Below are positions 9,557 to 19,869 of a stretch of 38,372 bases of DNA, in pieces. Positions within the stretch are counted from its first letter, which is position 1; each line of letters opens with the position of its first letter. Source of the stretch: Terramyces sp. JEL0728 (Eukaryota > Chytridiomycota > Chytridiomycetes > Rhizophydiales > Terramycetaceae); assembly GCA_027603945.1 (NCBI GenBank), contig JADIIU010000117.1, positions 1 to 38,372 on the forward strand, read 5' to 3'. A program made the translations under genes and the position numbers. The notes under the pieces were generated by a model, which had not been told where the DNA came from, searched no databases, and saw nothing but the letters and a program-made list of their open reading frames with translations.

Positions 9557-10560
9557 ATGGAATATTTCAATGACACCCTGACGATAGACTTGAAGCTCTG
9601 CAAGGAAATAGAAATAACCAAATTAGCAATCAAAGTAGACGATGTGCAAATAAACTGCAATTCAGACATATCATCAGCTGCAATTCATCAACAAAAACTA
9701 CAGCTGAAAACCAGCATAAAACCAACCTCAGTTACATTATTTCCTCAATCTCTTTATTGTAAATGCTCAAACCTCCTGTTTGATAAACAAGCAAGAATAC
9801 TAGAGTTGCCGAATGATTATTGGTTTGAATTACAGGAATGCTGGGCTTGTCACGATGAGGATTATACTAAGCTGAAAGGGCAGGAAGGCGGTATAATTTA
9901 TTCGCAGGAAGGTGTATTAATGGTTGGCACTAGCTATTACCTGATTCATCCTTCTGATTTGCATGATCAAATTACAACCAAGGTAGGTTTTATACGATAC
10001 ATCTGTAAAGATTATCCATTGGATTTATAGGAAGAATAGTATTAAATGATATTATTTAAAAAAGATCCTACATTAATTGGCCGAAACAAATCATGTATCT
10101 ACTAGCAGATAAATGACTACACTTGATCAAACATGACAAAAGAAACTAATAATAGGAGGATAAAGTCATGTGTAAGCGGTGCTTGTTTCCACTTGGGAAA
10201 TCTATAAAGAATGGCAAAGGGATACAGCTTTACAAATACAGAATTAATGGGTACAGAGATAATGCCAAACTCGCGCCTTCATTTACAGCTTGTTTTCTGA
10301 GGGAGCTAATTGACGAGGCGAATACAATGGCTCACTACCGATACTTGATCAACGACAAACTATTCATCATCCTACTAAACTGGAAAATACTATCATACAA
10401 GAATGGATTCAAAAAAGCAGTAAAAATCTTGTATGGAACAGGAATTGGAGAAAAGGTATTTATAGATGACGATTTACTGGTTGAATTTTATCAGCAGCTG
10501 CAGAACGGGTATGTCGGTGAATTTGACGAATTGAAAACTTCAATTGTCTTTATTGAATAA
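9557..10560 (+). CDS. UBE3D: UBE3D-like (HECT-like E2-binding) protein, probably two exons
   Basis: Exon 1 9557-9982 and exon 2 10156-10560 join in phase 0 to 276 aa. The Cys-rich landmarks of the UBE3D/YJR141W family appear in order: SLYCKCSNLLF, LPNDYWFELQECWACH, GVLMVGTSYYLI and, across the junction, KVMCKRCLFPLG followed by IQLYKY. Family members bind ubiquitin E2s such as UbcH10 and are reported E3 ligases. The intron implied, 9983-10155, is 173 nt, far above the 19-22 nt seen elsewhere, though it has a GTAGGT donor and an actaataatag acceptor. Alternatives are a hidden internal exon, a broken gene, or two ORFs. The first ORF alone would read through to 10030. Confidence 0.62.
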
Positions 10561-10622
10561 ATCAGACATGTAAAATTAACATTATCATTTACATTTTGGT
10601 TAGTCAATACAGCGCTAATCCA

Positions 10623-12758
10623 TCAGTTCAAGTCGAGGTTTAGAAGGAGTGCATCGCAGAATTTAAAGTAAACTTTGCTTTTCCCATAAATCTTTTTGAA
10701 TCTAATCGCATGCATGTTGCCCAGCCATACCTTTACAACCTCTGCCTGCAACTCAGCCCCATCAACCGTAATAGCAAACGTATAGTACTCTGGAACACGC
10801 TCAAAAGCCAGCGCTTTGTACTCTTCCTTCAACTGGATTATCGTCTTGTGCAGCTCTTGGAATATCGTTGCTGGTGGCAAAATAGAGCCTGCAAGCGAAA
10901 ACTTGACTGTACGCATTTTAGTAGCGGGTTTATGGGTTTCATGCCATTTTTCTACTTCTTGCAGGTCTACACTAATGCTTTCGTGTGGCATCAGCGATGA
11001 CATTCTGTCTGCTATTGAAGCTTCTCTCGAAATTATTTTCTTTGATACATCCATTGATATTTCTCTTTCTACTACTGATGCAGCTCTTCTATTTACCGAT
11101 TTAGTTTCTTTGAACTTTATTTGTGGATTACTTGTTTGTCTGTTATACTTTGCCCGAATTGGCGTTTCCTTGAGCCTTGACATCTTTTCTTGGTTTAATG
11201 ATTGTTCTATTGAAGCTGGTTTAGCTTGCATTTGTTCAGCTTCTTTATGTTCATTAGATTCTGCCAAAACCAGAGTTTTTCGGTTACTGCTTGTACTGGA
11301 AGACATTCTGGTTTCTGATGGTGAATTTGCAAGCATAGGGCTTTTCGAATTCTTGCTGCCCAAAGACGACGACCTTGTGATTGAACCTGCATTTACACTG
11401 GGAGGCTGAACGATAGTACGAAGGCTATCATTTTTTGAAATTTTCGCATAGCCGCCATCAGTTGAATCTCCTTCTCTAGTTGACTGTATGCTTATACTCT
11501 TCCTTCTCTTTAACGACACGATATCTTGTGTAGAGGTCCTTTGCTGTGTTTTTTCAAAGTGCTCCTTGTCCTTCTTCAGTTGCAGCTCGTTGTGCTGTCT
11601 AATATGATAAACCGTGCAGTTTGTGTCGAATGTAACCGAGGATATCACTGTTGCCAAAGAGTTTCTATCTACAGCTGCTGGTTCATACTTTACTGGTTTG
11701 TTTACACATTCATAGTTTACCCAGCCGTCATTTCTAATGCCTTCGATATCTATCCGGTCTCGTTCCTTTACGAATATTAATTGCAGCAATACACACAGTT
11801 CTGGTTGTTATAAACACAAACCTTTAGAGAATTCTGGAGGCACGCTGTACTGAATCCTTCTAACCACTCTTTCCAATTCACGTATACTTTCAGCGAGGAA
11901 TGGGGGATGGCCAGCTACCATATAATACACGATTACACCCATAGCCCAGATATCTATTTTCTTTCCGTTGTACTTTTGACCACTCATCAATTCAGGAGCT
12001 GAATAATACGGAGTGCCGCAAATAGTCTACGTTAATGGATCTTACATCCAACTTGTCGCCTGTAACAAAAGTGCCGAGTCCGAAATCCGAAATAAGAATA
12101 TTCCCATCTTCGTTTAACAATATGTTTTCCAGTTTTAAATCTCTATGTACAACTCCGGAAGCATGAGTGAAATCTATTGCAGATACTATTTGCCGGAACA
12201 GTTTGCGAGCATAGTCTTCTGCTAAATGTTTTTGTTTCTTTACAAGATCCGCCAATTCACCACCAGCACAATATTCCCTGTGTTAGTCTAGAATTACATT
12301 ATAATGTAGATATCTTCGGCACCGTCTATCACTTTGAATGTTTTTATGATATTTGGATGATTGAGCCGCATTAAGAGCAATACTTCCTTTTGAAAATCAG
12401 ATAGGTAGTCGTCCGGTTCTTCATTATGTTCGACTATTTGGTTTTCTGCTTCTTGTTTTACTTTTTGAATAAACTCGTCCAGGTTTTCTTGAACATCCAC
12501 TTGGCTACTTTTGATTGTCTCCATGGCCTGACGATATATCCGCTTCTTTTCTTGCAGCACTCGTATCTTTTCACGATCTTTCCTTATCCTCTCTTCATTC
12601 TCTTTGCTGGCTTTCAAGAACTTTTTGTTGAGTATCTTTATCGCAACCTCGTTAGTAATAGTTACTTTTTCACCGGACGGTAGATGCTGTCCTGCTTTTA
12701 CTTTGCTAAATGCCCCTTCGCCAATTGTATTCCCGATCTTGTAGTTTGCTAGTTTCAT
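10623..12758 (-). CDS. AMPK/MARK-related Ser/Thr kinase with KA1 domain and N-lobe coiled-coil insertion
   Basis: Exons 12758-12298, 12277-12046, 12026-11822 and 11800-10623 (introns 20, 19, 21 nt) give 691 aa. Kinase domain about residues 5-330: IGEGAFSKV glycine loop, VAIK (Lys41), HRDLKLEN, SDFGLG, TICGTPYYSAPEL, DIWAMGVIVYYMVAGHPPF. Then a long Ser/Lys-rich linker and a C-terminal KA1-type domain (EVVKVWLGNMHAIRFKKIYG) as in MARK/PAR-1/Kin1, which binds acidic lipids. Unusual: 83 residues lie between Lys41 and the alpha-C Glu (Glu125), against about 17 normally; the extra roughly 65 residues are highly charged and coiled-coil-like. The ATG at 12758 (MKLANYKIGNTIGEG) is preferred; in-frame codons upstream hold no ATG, but an upstream exon is possible. 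Confidence 0.85.
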
Positions 12759-13026
12759 TAAATTGAAATCGCCGTATTTTCCGCAATAAAATCGTGGAAC
12801 AATGGGTATCTTATCTGAACCCACAAAAATATGGTAAAGTGAAATTTGGATATTGCAGTGATTGCCCTAGTAATATTTTGGACTGTCCAGAACGCAATTG
12901 TGCAAATATCAATGGTGCACTGTTATTGAATTCCATCCTGCAGACTATTTATTGGACGGCACAAGCCATTATTCCACCTATTAGCATTCTCAACACAAAG
13001 AATAACGAAAAAATTAACCATTATCT

Positions 13027-13834
13027 TTAATTTTCCAATAGATAGGCAATGGCTCTTTGAATATCGTTTCTGCTGAACCGGAGTGCTTCAATAATCCTTG
13101 GACGCGAAAACCCCATACTCTCCAACATTACTATGTCCTCCTCTGAATGCGCTAGAACAGGCTCAGTTGTGCTTTCGGTAGGCAGCGTGTTTTGAGACCT
13201 ACTTGGTGGATCAACTTGCAACAAAGGCAAGATATACTGTTTACACACTTTTACTACACTATTGCTGATTCTCCATTTCCTTATTGACGTGTACTTTACA
13301 ATCATTCCAGTCAGTAATCCACACGCAGCTGCTACTGCTGATTTACTACCAGACACAAGACAAAACTACATTAATAAAACTTACTTGGAGAATAATGAAA
13401 TACAAGAATGATCTGTCACTAAAAGTCAATCCAAGTATCTGTATGTGGTATGAAGCAGGTATTTGATTCATGTAGAATATTAGACAGCTGAATATGAATC
13501 CGAATGGACCGCAGCTGCTCTTTATTCCATTGTAAAACAAGATTCCCTGCAATGTGGTTGTAATAATGGTGGAGTAAACTAGAAGCGAAGTGAATTTTAC
13601 ACTTCCCCAATGTCGCTCCAGTATTCTAATATTGTATAGTATGAGATTCCCTAGAAATAAGTGTGTGGTAGATTGATAAGTAATTGGAAATAGAAACAGT
13701 TTAACTATGTTGAAATGCTTGGGAGTAGTTGTTGTACCCAGCAAGACAGTCGTTAAAGTTGTGATTCCGGTCAAGATTGTAAGTGCTTTTGTGGTTGGAG
13801 TGTTGGAGAATCCACTTGGCCCATTTGAAAGCAT
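13027..13834 (-). CDS. UBAC2: UBAC2-like ER membrane protein (rhomboid-like domain plus UBA)
   Basis: Exons 13834-13385 and 13365-13027 with a 19-nt intron (gtaagttttattaatgtag) give 262 aa. The start MLSNGPSGFSNTPTTKAL and the segment NLILYNIRILERHWGSVKF match the opening and first loop of the UBAC2/Dsc2-type rhomboid-like pseudoprotease. Several hydrophobic segments follow. The C-terminus is a UBA domain (IVMLESMGFSRPRIIEAL ... IQRAIAYLLEN) that would bind ubiquitin. Relatives sit in the ER membrane in ERAD or in the fungal Dsc ligase complex. No Ser/His protease pair is evident. The ORF continues upstream of 13834 without an ATG. Confidence 0.85.
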
Positions 13835-13851
13835 TTCTAGATTTTGAAAAA

Positions 13852-13995
13852 TCAAAAAGTATGCGAAATGATAATACGCAAAGAATCTTTATTGATCGTA
13901 TGAGGCCAGATTATCCACTCCGGATTCCACCAGAAATACACAAGAGAAGCAAGACTATGAAAACATTTTGAATCTGATGCTTTGGATATCGCCAT
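13852..13995 (-). CDS. Possible 47-aa small protein
   Basis: A short ATG-to-stop frame with an aromatic-rich centre (LASLVYFWWNPEWIIWPH) that could be membrane-associated. A TATAAA sits directly before the ATG, so if that is a TATA box the start would have to lie further downstream. It ends 17 bases before the UBAC2-like start on the same strand, so it may be part of that gene's 5' region. I do not recognise a family; coding status is uncertain. Confidence 0.22.
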   Translation of the reverse strand: MAISKASDSKCFHSLASLVYFWWNPEWIIWPHTINKDSLRIIISHTF

Positions 13996-14110
13996 TTTAT
14001 ACTCTTTCTAGCAGTACAAAAAGTGCACGTCACTTTGTGTTTTATCCAACTCACCTTGCGTAACCAGTGTTGAGATTTCATTGTCACACCATACAAGTCA
14101 AATATCAGTT

Positions 14111-14602
14111 TTATTCTAACTTGGATAATCGGTCTCTAGCAATCAAGGTCATATCCCGCAGCCCAGTTTTTAATTCCTCCTCTTTAGTATTATTCATTCT
14201 CTGTTCAATAACACCGACAATTTCCTGTCTGCTCCTACCATTTACAAACACTACAAACTTGAATCCAAATTTATCTTCGTACTGCTTGTTTAATTTCGCT
14301 AATCTTTCCAGCACCTCTGGAGAAACTTGATTCCCTTGTTCTTTTTTTGATTGTTCAGAGAGTGTTTGTGCTGGAGCCCCGATACGTGGATGCGCATTCA
14401 CCACTAGTATCTGGTCATGCAGGTTCATTTGTTTAATCAATTCATCGCTCTGGTCAATGAGTTCCGTGTACGACGAATATGGTTTATTTTGGATTAATTT
14501 TCTTTGCAGTGGAGGTGCGGTTTCAAATAGTGTATTGATTATTTCGAAAAAGTCTGATTCTGCAAGTTGGTTTAGTTGTTCGATTGCTGGCAGTTTTTGC
14601 AT
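14111..14602 (-). CDS. URAD: OHCU decarboxylase (urate degradation)
   Basis: 163 aa from ATG 14602. The family signature is clear: NAHPRIGA with the catalytic histidine, LSEQSKKEQG, LAKLNKQYEDKFGFKF and VVFVNGRSRQEI. The enzyme decarboxylates 2-oxo-4-hydroxy-4-carboxy-5-ureidoimidazoline to (S)-allantoin, the third step from urate after uricase and HIU hydrolase, often in peroxisomes. The C-terminus reads SKLE: a peroxisomal SKL tripeptide followed by one extra Glu before the stop. The open frame extends upstream of 14602 but without an ATG or resemblance. No other purine-degradation gene lies in the window. Confidence 0.93.
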   Translation of the reverse strand: MQKLPAIEQLNQLAESDFFEIINTLFETAPPLQRKLIQNKPYSSYTELIDQSDELIKQMNLHDQILVVNAHPRIGAPAQTLSEQSKKEQGNQVSPEVLERLAKLNKQYEDKFGFKFVVFVNGRSRQEIVGVIEQRMNNTKEEELKTGLRDMTLIARDRLSKLE

Positions 14603-15008
14603 TTTGTCAGGAAAGAATTTCAGATCAGCATTGTTGAGTGACTGGCACTCTAGCGCACTACCTTCTACTATAGTGGATTGGTTAGTAGCTTGATTTAAAT
14701 AACTGGCGATCGTAACTGTCTCAAGTAGCCAACTGGAACGAACAATCAATTATATTGGCTAATTACATTTAGGGGAATCCTGCATAGTCAGTTATGCAAT
14801 TTTGCACACTGTAATTCATGTTGGATTATTCAGTTCTCACTATGTTTCGCATTTCAAATCTGTTGCACGACTCAAGTGCTGTCGAATACAAGTTATGATA
14901 TACGAGACTCTGGATGCCAACTTTCGTAAAAGTGAATTGTTCATATAATACAACAAATACAAATCATTGCAAGCAGATAACGCATCATATCATTATATTG
15001 AAATTGGC
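14603..15008. other. Intergenic, no gene seen
   Basis: About 400 bases upstream of the OHCU decarboxylase gene and downstream of the next minus-strand gene. I checked both strands for short exons, tRNA A/B boxes and snoRNA C/D boxes and found nothing I would support. It presumably contains the OHCU decarboxylase promoter. Confidence 0.5.
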
Positions 15009-15599
15009 TCACCCTTTTAACTTTTGTCCAAATCCGATATTGATATTTTCAAAATAGGCGGCGGAAATAGCATTTGAATGACTACAGATAGTATCAAGGA
15101 CTTCGCTGCAACTGGCGTTGAATTCCAGCGTAATACTTTCAGTTCCAGATGCGTTTTCACTCCGTCCTACACATTCGCTTACCATATCGATCTTTGTAAA
15201 GTTTGCTGATCCAGGATAAACCTCCATTATATGTGCTGGATTGAGTGCGTAATTTGAAATTTTAACGAAATGAGGCAAGAATTGAGAAACATAGTCATTG
15301 TAGGCAATGCCTGGCGGTGTGGTCAATATGATTGCTTTGCGTTGGCTATTCTTTGCTAGTTGTACGTTGACTCTCTTATTGTAACCACCCATATCGTTCT
15401 GGAGAAACGAAACATTTGCTACATTTACAAAGTAAAATCTTTTGGAGTTGGATTCCGGTGAGTAGAATGGCACCATTGTAACTGGTGTGTAAGATGGGGG
15501 CAGCACACTTTCTTCCACCATTGCTAGAAATTCGGACTGAGCTTTTCTTATGACTGCAGCCACCAACTTGAAACGCCAAACACAAAGACTGTTTCTCAT
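15009..15599 (-). CDS. Unrecognised 196-aa protein
   Basis: Single exon, ATG 15599, stop at 15011-15009. The N-terminus (MRNSLCVWRFKLVAAVIRKA) is basic and hydrophobic and could be a mitochondrial presequence or weak signal anchor. The body alternates beta-like segments (RFYFVNVANVSFL, RKAIILTTPPGIAYNDYVS) with polar loops and has four cysteines in the last third. No family motif is recognised. It diverges from the proline-rich gene to the right, with 129 bases between the two ATGs. Confidence 0.6.
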   Translation of the reverse strand: MRNSLCVWRFKLVAAVIRKAQSEFLAMVEESVLPPSYTPVTMVPFYSPESNSKRFYFVNVANVSFLQNDMGGYNKRVNVQLAKNSQRKAIILTTPPGIAYNDYVSQFLPHFVKISNYALNPAHIMEVYPGSANFTKIDMVSECVGRSENASGTESITLEFNASCSEVLDTICSHSNAISAAYFENINIGFGQKLKG

Positions 15600-15728
15600 A
15601 AAATATACGGTTACTATTAACTTGGCCCCATAATTGCGACCACTACCTGAGGTGACTTGCTAGATAAACAAGATCTGACCTACCGCTATATATCTGGATC
15701 AAGTGATTCCCATGTGTATATTAGTGGA

Positions 15729-16562
15729 ATGCAAAATGGAATCAGAGTTACTGTTCAACTGTCAAAATCTAAATCGCCAATTTTAACTTTCGCGATGCAA
15801 TCTCTAGAATACTCGAATCTGTACGATCAGCCAATCGACCATAGACCAGCAAATCCAATCAATATACTCGTTCACTCTGCAGAATCTGCATTCGTTTCGA
15901 CCATCAAACTCTCTAAACAGTCGAAAGCCTTTATCGCCTACAAACACAATCCAGATTTCCACTCATACTTGTCCACTTTGTCTCATCTGATAATCCAAAT
16001 CAAAGGGAAATACAAGTACAAGCGAGAATCTATGGCCGATATTCTACTCTCTTATTTATTTGTGTTGGACGCTAATAAGTCAGAGTTGGTACAGCGAAAA
16101 GAGAAGGAGCTGAGAGAAAAAATACTGCAGACATTGGATTCCTTGGAAGGATATATTGAAGAATACACTTCATTACGGACTGCGTATGGTCTTGAGGAAG
16201 AAGACGCTTTTACTATTACAGAAAATATCCCGCCGATATCCTCAATTCCAGCCATTGTAGTCAATAACGTGCCAAATACTAAGCCAAATGCGAAACCACC
16301 AATTCCTCCACCGCCTCCTCCACTCAATTTGAATGTACAGAAACAAAATGCAGAGCCAAAACCAAGATTACCTAAAAGGATGATTCGAGCCGATTTCGCA
16401 ATGGAAATTAGCAACCAGCTTCAACATCTAAAGAAAGTCGATCGATCCGTGTCTGGTGGACCGCTTGAAAAACACGCTCTCCCTCAAATTGTAACAAACA
16501 ACGACTATGCCATCCAACAAATCCAAAAAAGGTTTCAACAGTATCGAGATAATGAAGAATGA
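15729..16562 (+). CDS. Unrecognised protein with polyproline segment and WH2-like motif
   Basis: 277 aa from ATG 15729 (MQNGIRVTVQLSKSK); the frame is open and protein-like back to about 15651, so the true start may lie in an undetected upstream exon. A globular N-terminal part is followed by a charged helix (LVQRKEKELREKILQTLDSL), then a proline-rich run (PPIPPPPPPLN) near residue 195 and PRLPKRMIRADFAMEISNQL leading into HLKKVDRS. The spacing around LKKV resembles, but is one residue longer than, an actin-binding WH2 motif. Polyproline followed by WH2 is typical of WASP/WIP-type actin regulators, so an actin-related role is a guess only. Confidence 0.65.
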   Translation: MQNGIRVTVQLSKSKSPILTFAMQSLEYSNLYDQPIDHRPANPINILVHSAESAFVSTIKLSKQSKAFIAYKHNPDFHSYLSTLSHLIIQIKGKYKYKRESMADILLSYLFVLDANKSELVQRKEKELREKILQTLDSLEGYIEEYTSLRTAYGLEEEDAFTITENIPPISSIPAIVVNNVPNTKPNAKPPIPPPPPPLNLNVQKQNAEPKPRLPKRMIRADFAMEISNQLQHLKKVDRSVSGGPLEKHALPQIVTNNDYAIQQIQKRFQQYRDNEE

Positions 16563-16615
16563 TATCACCCAATATATCCATAATTGAGAATTCCTTGTTC
16601 AGTGTACAATTTTAT

Positions 16616-17430
16616 TCATGATCTAAATAGCACAAATAAGACTCCTGTTGCGAGACTAGACAATAGATTCACCTACAATCAACTGTTACTTACCATTTCA
16701 TTGCTAAAGAGCGGATACCCGGATATCAGTACTCCTCCTTTCTTTACTATTTTCCCTTCCTTGGCATCGTAATAAGTCGCCTGTACAGTCGCGCCAACCA
16801 AACTATCAATTAAACTGCCTGCAAAGCCCCCAATTGAGCCCAGTAATATACATTCCAATATTGTGAATTTGTATACCGCAAAGAAATTCTGTACTGCAAA
16901 ATACGAGATTCCAATCAAGAATCCTCCCAATAAACTTGCTACTAGCCCGCCGAAACTAACTCCGCCGTTTGTCCCGGGAGGAACTACTCGTCCGCTTGTT
17001 ATTAATCTTGGCGTGGACGATAATACAGACCCCAGTTCACTTGCCCAAGTGTCTCCGCAACAACACGCTAACACTCCTATACAAAAGAGTCCGCATTCGT
17101 ATTTGTATCCGTAAAAGAAAGATATAAACGAAACAACAACAATCCACAGTGAATTGCACAGCACTTGAATGTGATCCCTCTTTGCTTCAAATGCCTCCTG
17201 CTTCAATTTCAACTGCTTGTTGTAATGCGTAAGTTTGGACGACGATAAATAAAACACAATCAGCATAATTCCAAATGACGGTTCAAGTGCAAAAATACTA
17301 AACCCCACACTAAAAGCTGCAATCGCACCAGAAACAGTTAAACTAAATCAGCCCAGATATACTTTTTCCTTAATCCATGTACAGCCAATACAGTCGCCAA
17401 TAAAAATGCAACCGCAATCTGGAGTAACAT
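16616..17430 (-). CDS. TMEM19: TMEM19/DUF92 family membrane protein
   Basis: Exons 17430-17363, 17342-16694 and 16672-16616 (introns 20 and 21 nt) give 257 aa. DUF92 hallmarks: VFYLSSSKLTHY, CCGDTWASELGSV, PRLITSGRVVPPGTNGGVS, GSIGGFAGSLIDSLVGATVQ, and after the last intron VNLLSSLATGVLF. At least five membrane spans are visible. The plant relative VTE6 is a phytyl-phosphate kinase, and the Gly/Asp-rich loops suggest a polyprenyl-phosphate or CTP-using activity; the fungal role is unknown. Its ATG is only 25 bases from the ATG of the divergent PMT gene. Confidence 0.85.
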
Positions 17431-17441
17431 TTTTCGAAAAA
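17430..17441. promoter_or_regulatory. Palindrome in the 25-bp divergent spacer
   Basis: TTTTTCGAAAAA is a perfect 12-bp palindrome that overlaps the first base of the TMEM19-like ATG and fills about half of the 25-bp gap (17431-17455) before the PMT ATG. It may be a shared control element or simply A/T-tract symmetry. Confidence 0.3.
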
Positions 17442-17455
17442 GCAATAATCGCGAA

Positions 17456-19779
17456 ATGGAACAAAAGAAAAAAGAACGATCAAATTCAACGTCGTTCCTT
17501 CCAACGTCTCAGGAAGATGAGCTGTCGCCATTTACGGAAAAGCAGGTATTTTTATTTTTACTAGACTTTTTACGCTTACACTGTTCATGGACCACAGCAA
17601 GTGAATATGCTCGTAGCATTTGGATTGTTACTCGTGGCTTTGGTTGTACGTTGTTTTATGCTTTCAAATCCAGCCGAAATTGTTTTTGACGAGGTTCACT
17701 TTGGAGGATTTGCCTCTAGATATATCAAGGGAGAGTTCTTTTTTGATGTTCATCCGCCAGTAATCAAAATTAATGCTAGTTGGGAAAACTGTTGGTTGCT
17801 TTCAGCGGTGTATTTGTTGGGTACAACGGGTCATTTTCGTTCAAGGAAATTGGAATGGACTACACCGAACATAATGTTCCTTATGTAGCAATGAGGATGC
17901 TCCCTGCAATTATGGGTGCCTTGCTTGCACCGATTGCGTATGCAACAATGAGGAACTTTGGATACTCATCGCCAGCCGCCATCCTCACTGCACTTGTTGT
18001 GACTTTTGAAAATGCGCTTGCTTGCCAATCGCGTTTAATTTTACTGGATTCATACATGATATTCTTTACTGCTTTGACAGCGCTAATGTGGTCCGAGTTC
18101 TTGCGATTCAAATTCGAGTACTTTTGCTTAATCTAGACCTTTTTCTGTCAACTGGTGGAGAACGCTTACTTTTGTTGGAATTAGTTTAGGTCTAACCGCT
18201 AGTGTAAAGTGGGTTGGGCTGTTTACAATTACACTTATCGGCATCGGCACTATTGTTCAGTTGTGGACAATCATCACCGACAGCTCTATCCCCTTGAAAA
18301 CATTCTACCGTCACTTTTACGCCAGAGCTATTTCATTAATTGTTGTCCCGATATTGGTATACATGTTCTTTTTTCAAGTACACTTTGCACTTTTGACAAA
18401 TACTGGTCCTGGAAATTCTTTTATGGGGCCAGATTTTCAAAGCACCCTTGTTGGAAGTTCTGTAACAAAGGAGTCATTCAAAGATATTGCATACGGCTCA
18501 AAAATTGTGATTCGTCATGAAGATTCCAAAGGCGGCTACCTGCACTCTCACTCTGCAGCATACCCAGGTGGATCGAAACAACAACAAATTACTTGCTATC
18601 CACATAGAGATCCAAACAGCTACTTTCTAGTTGAATATCCAGTTGTTTACGACAATAACACTTCAAAAAGACAGCCAATTGACGGGTTCAAGAAGATTAA
18701 AAACCATTCAAGAATCAGGCTACGCCATATCGAAACACAAAGAAACCTTCACTCTCACAACGTTAGGTAAATCAAGTTAACATAGACCAGTATTCAATGA
18801 TGACAAGGAAGTCAATGAAGTATCCTGCTATGGCTCATCTGCTGTTATTGGAGACGCAAACGACTCTTGGGAAATCATCACTGATGATAATGGAGAAGAC
18901 ATTGAAGCCATGAATACCAAAATTAAACTCCGACATGTAAACACCGGATGCTATTTGTCCTCCAGGACAAAGAAACTTCCAGAATGGGGTAGGCGTCGTT
19001 AATATTAGCTTTTGGCCAGCAAGAAGTTACCTGCTCCTCAAAAACCATCCACGATTTGACAATTTGGAGAATTGAATACTCTGAACATCCAGAACAGCCT
19101 GAAGGTTCCCAAAAGACCCGCTATAAGCCACCAGGTTTCCTTCGAAACTTTATCGAACTGCACAAGGCAATGTGGAACTCCAACAAAGGATTGACTAGCT
19201 CCCATCCATACGAATCTCGTCCACGTACTTTATATTAACGCTAGTCGATTGGCCATTTTTGCATAGAGGAATAAGTTTCTGGCGAGCTAAGCCGGATGAA
19301 TTTGGTATTTACTTGATTGGGAATCCTATCTCATGGTGGGCAGGCACCATATCTGTTTTACTCTACGGAGTATACGAATTAGTCAAAGTACTGTTGGAAA
19401 AAAGACAAAACATGATCCAGACTAGCAGCTATTTTAAAGATATGATGGCGGGATTGTGGTTCTTTGCAATTGGCTGGTTTATTCACTTGTTTCCTTTCGT
19501 GTTGATGCAGAGACAGGTAAGTGTAGTTGACTCTAGTTATTCTTGCACCATTATTTGCCATCCCTATACTTTTCACTGTTAGCTGTTGGTGCGTTCTTTG
19601 ACATTGCATCGTTTAAATTGAAGAAGGGGCAGTGGGTAGTAGCGGCAGTCTTTCTATTGATTGTGGTCCGCACATATATCCAGTTTGCGCCTTTGACTTA
19701 TGGGTACAAGCAGAGTTTCGCTTCATGCAGCAAGTTAAGGTGGAGAAGTAAATGGGACTTTTGGTGCGGCTCTGAATAA
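17456..19779 (+). CDS. PMT4: Dolichyl-phosphate-mannose protein O-mannosyltransferase, PMT4/POMT1-like
   Basis: Eight exons (17456-17545, 17565-17759, 17780-18117, 18137-18766, 18786-18988, 19009-19224, 19245-19516, 19537-19779) with seven introns of 19-20 nt give 728 aa, as expected for the family. Catalytic loop 1 reads FDEVHFGGFASRYIKG (Asp72, Glu73) and FFFDVHPPLGKLL, with exon 3 beginning inside it. Then come GMDYTEHNVPYVAMRMLPA, RLILLDSY, three MIR repeats (GGYLHSHSAAYPGGSKQQ onward, ending near EWAFGQQEVTC), SSHPYESRP, GISFW, IYLIGNPISWW, LFLHHYLPSLYFS and a multi-spanning C-terminus. GGFAS and SSHPYESRP favour the PMT4 subfamily. It transfers mannose from Dol-P-Man to Ser/Thr of secretory proteins in the ER membrane. 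Confidence 0.93.
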
Positions 19780-19869
19780 AATTAATAAAAGTATAAGACA
19801 GCAAGGTTTATTGTGTAAGATATAGAAGAGGTTAGAAGATATAAGATAGTAGAAGGTGAGTAGCCGAAG

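Noticed and set aside
10710..11409. Plus-strand frames across the kinase linker and KA1 region
   Set aside because: The minus strand encodes a continuous kinase C-terminus with a KA1 domain; the plus frames are shadows.
12794..13030. Plus-strand ORF starting MEQWVSYLNPQKYGK
   Set aside because: It lies in the 5' region of the kinase gene, has no ATG-supported conserved content, and neighbours on both sides run on the minus strand.
14750..15008. tRNA, snoRNA or other RNA gene in the gap
   Set aside because: No B-box GGTTCRA-type sequence, no paired C/D boxes and no convincing cloverleaf by eye.
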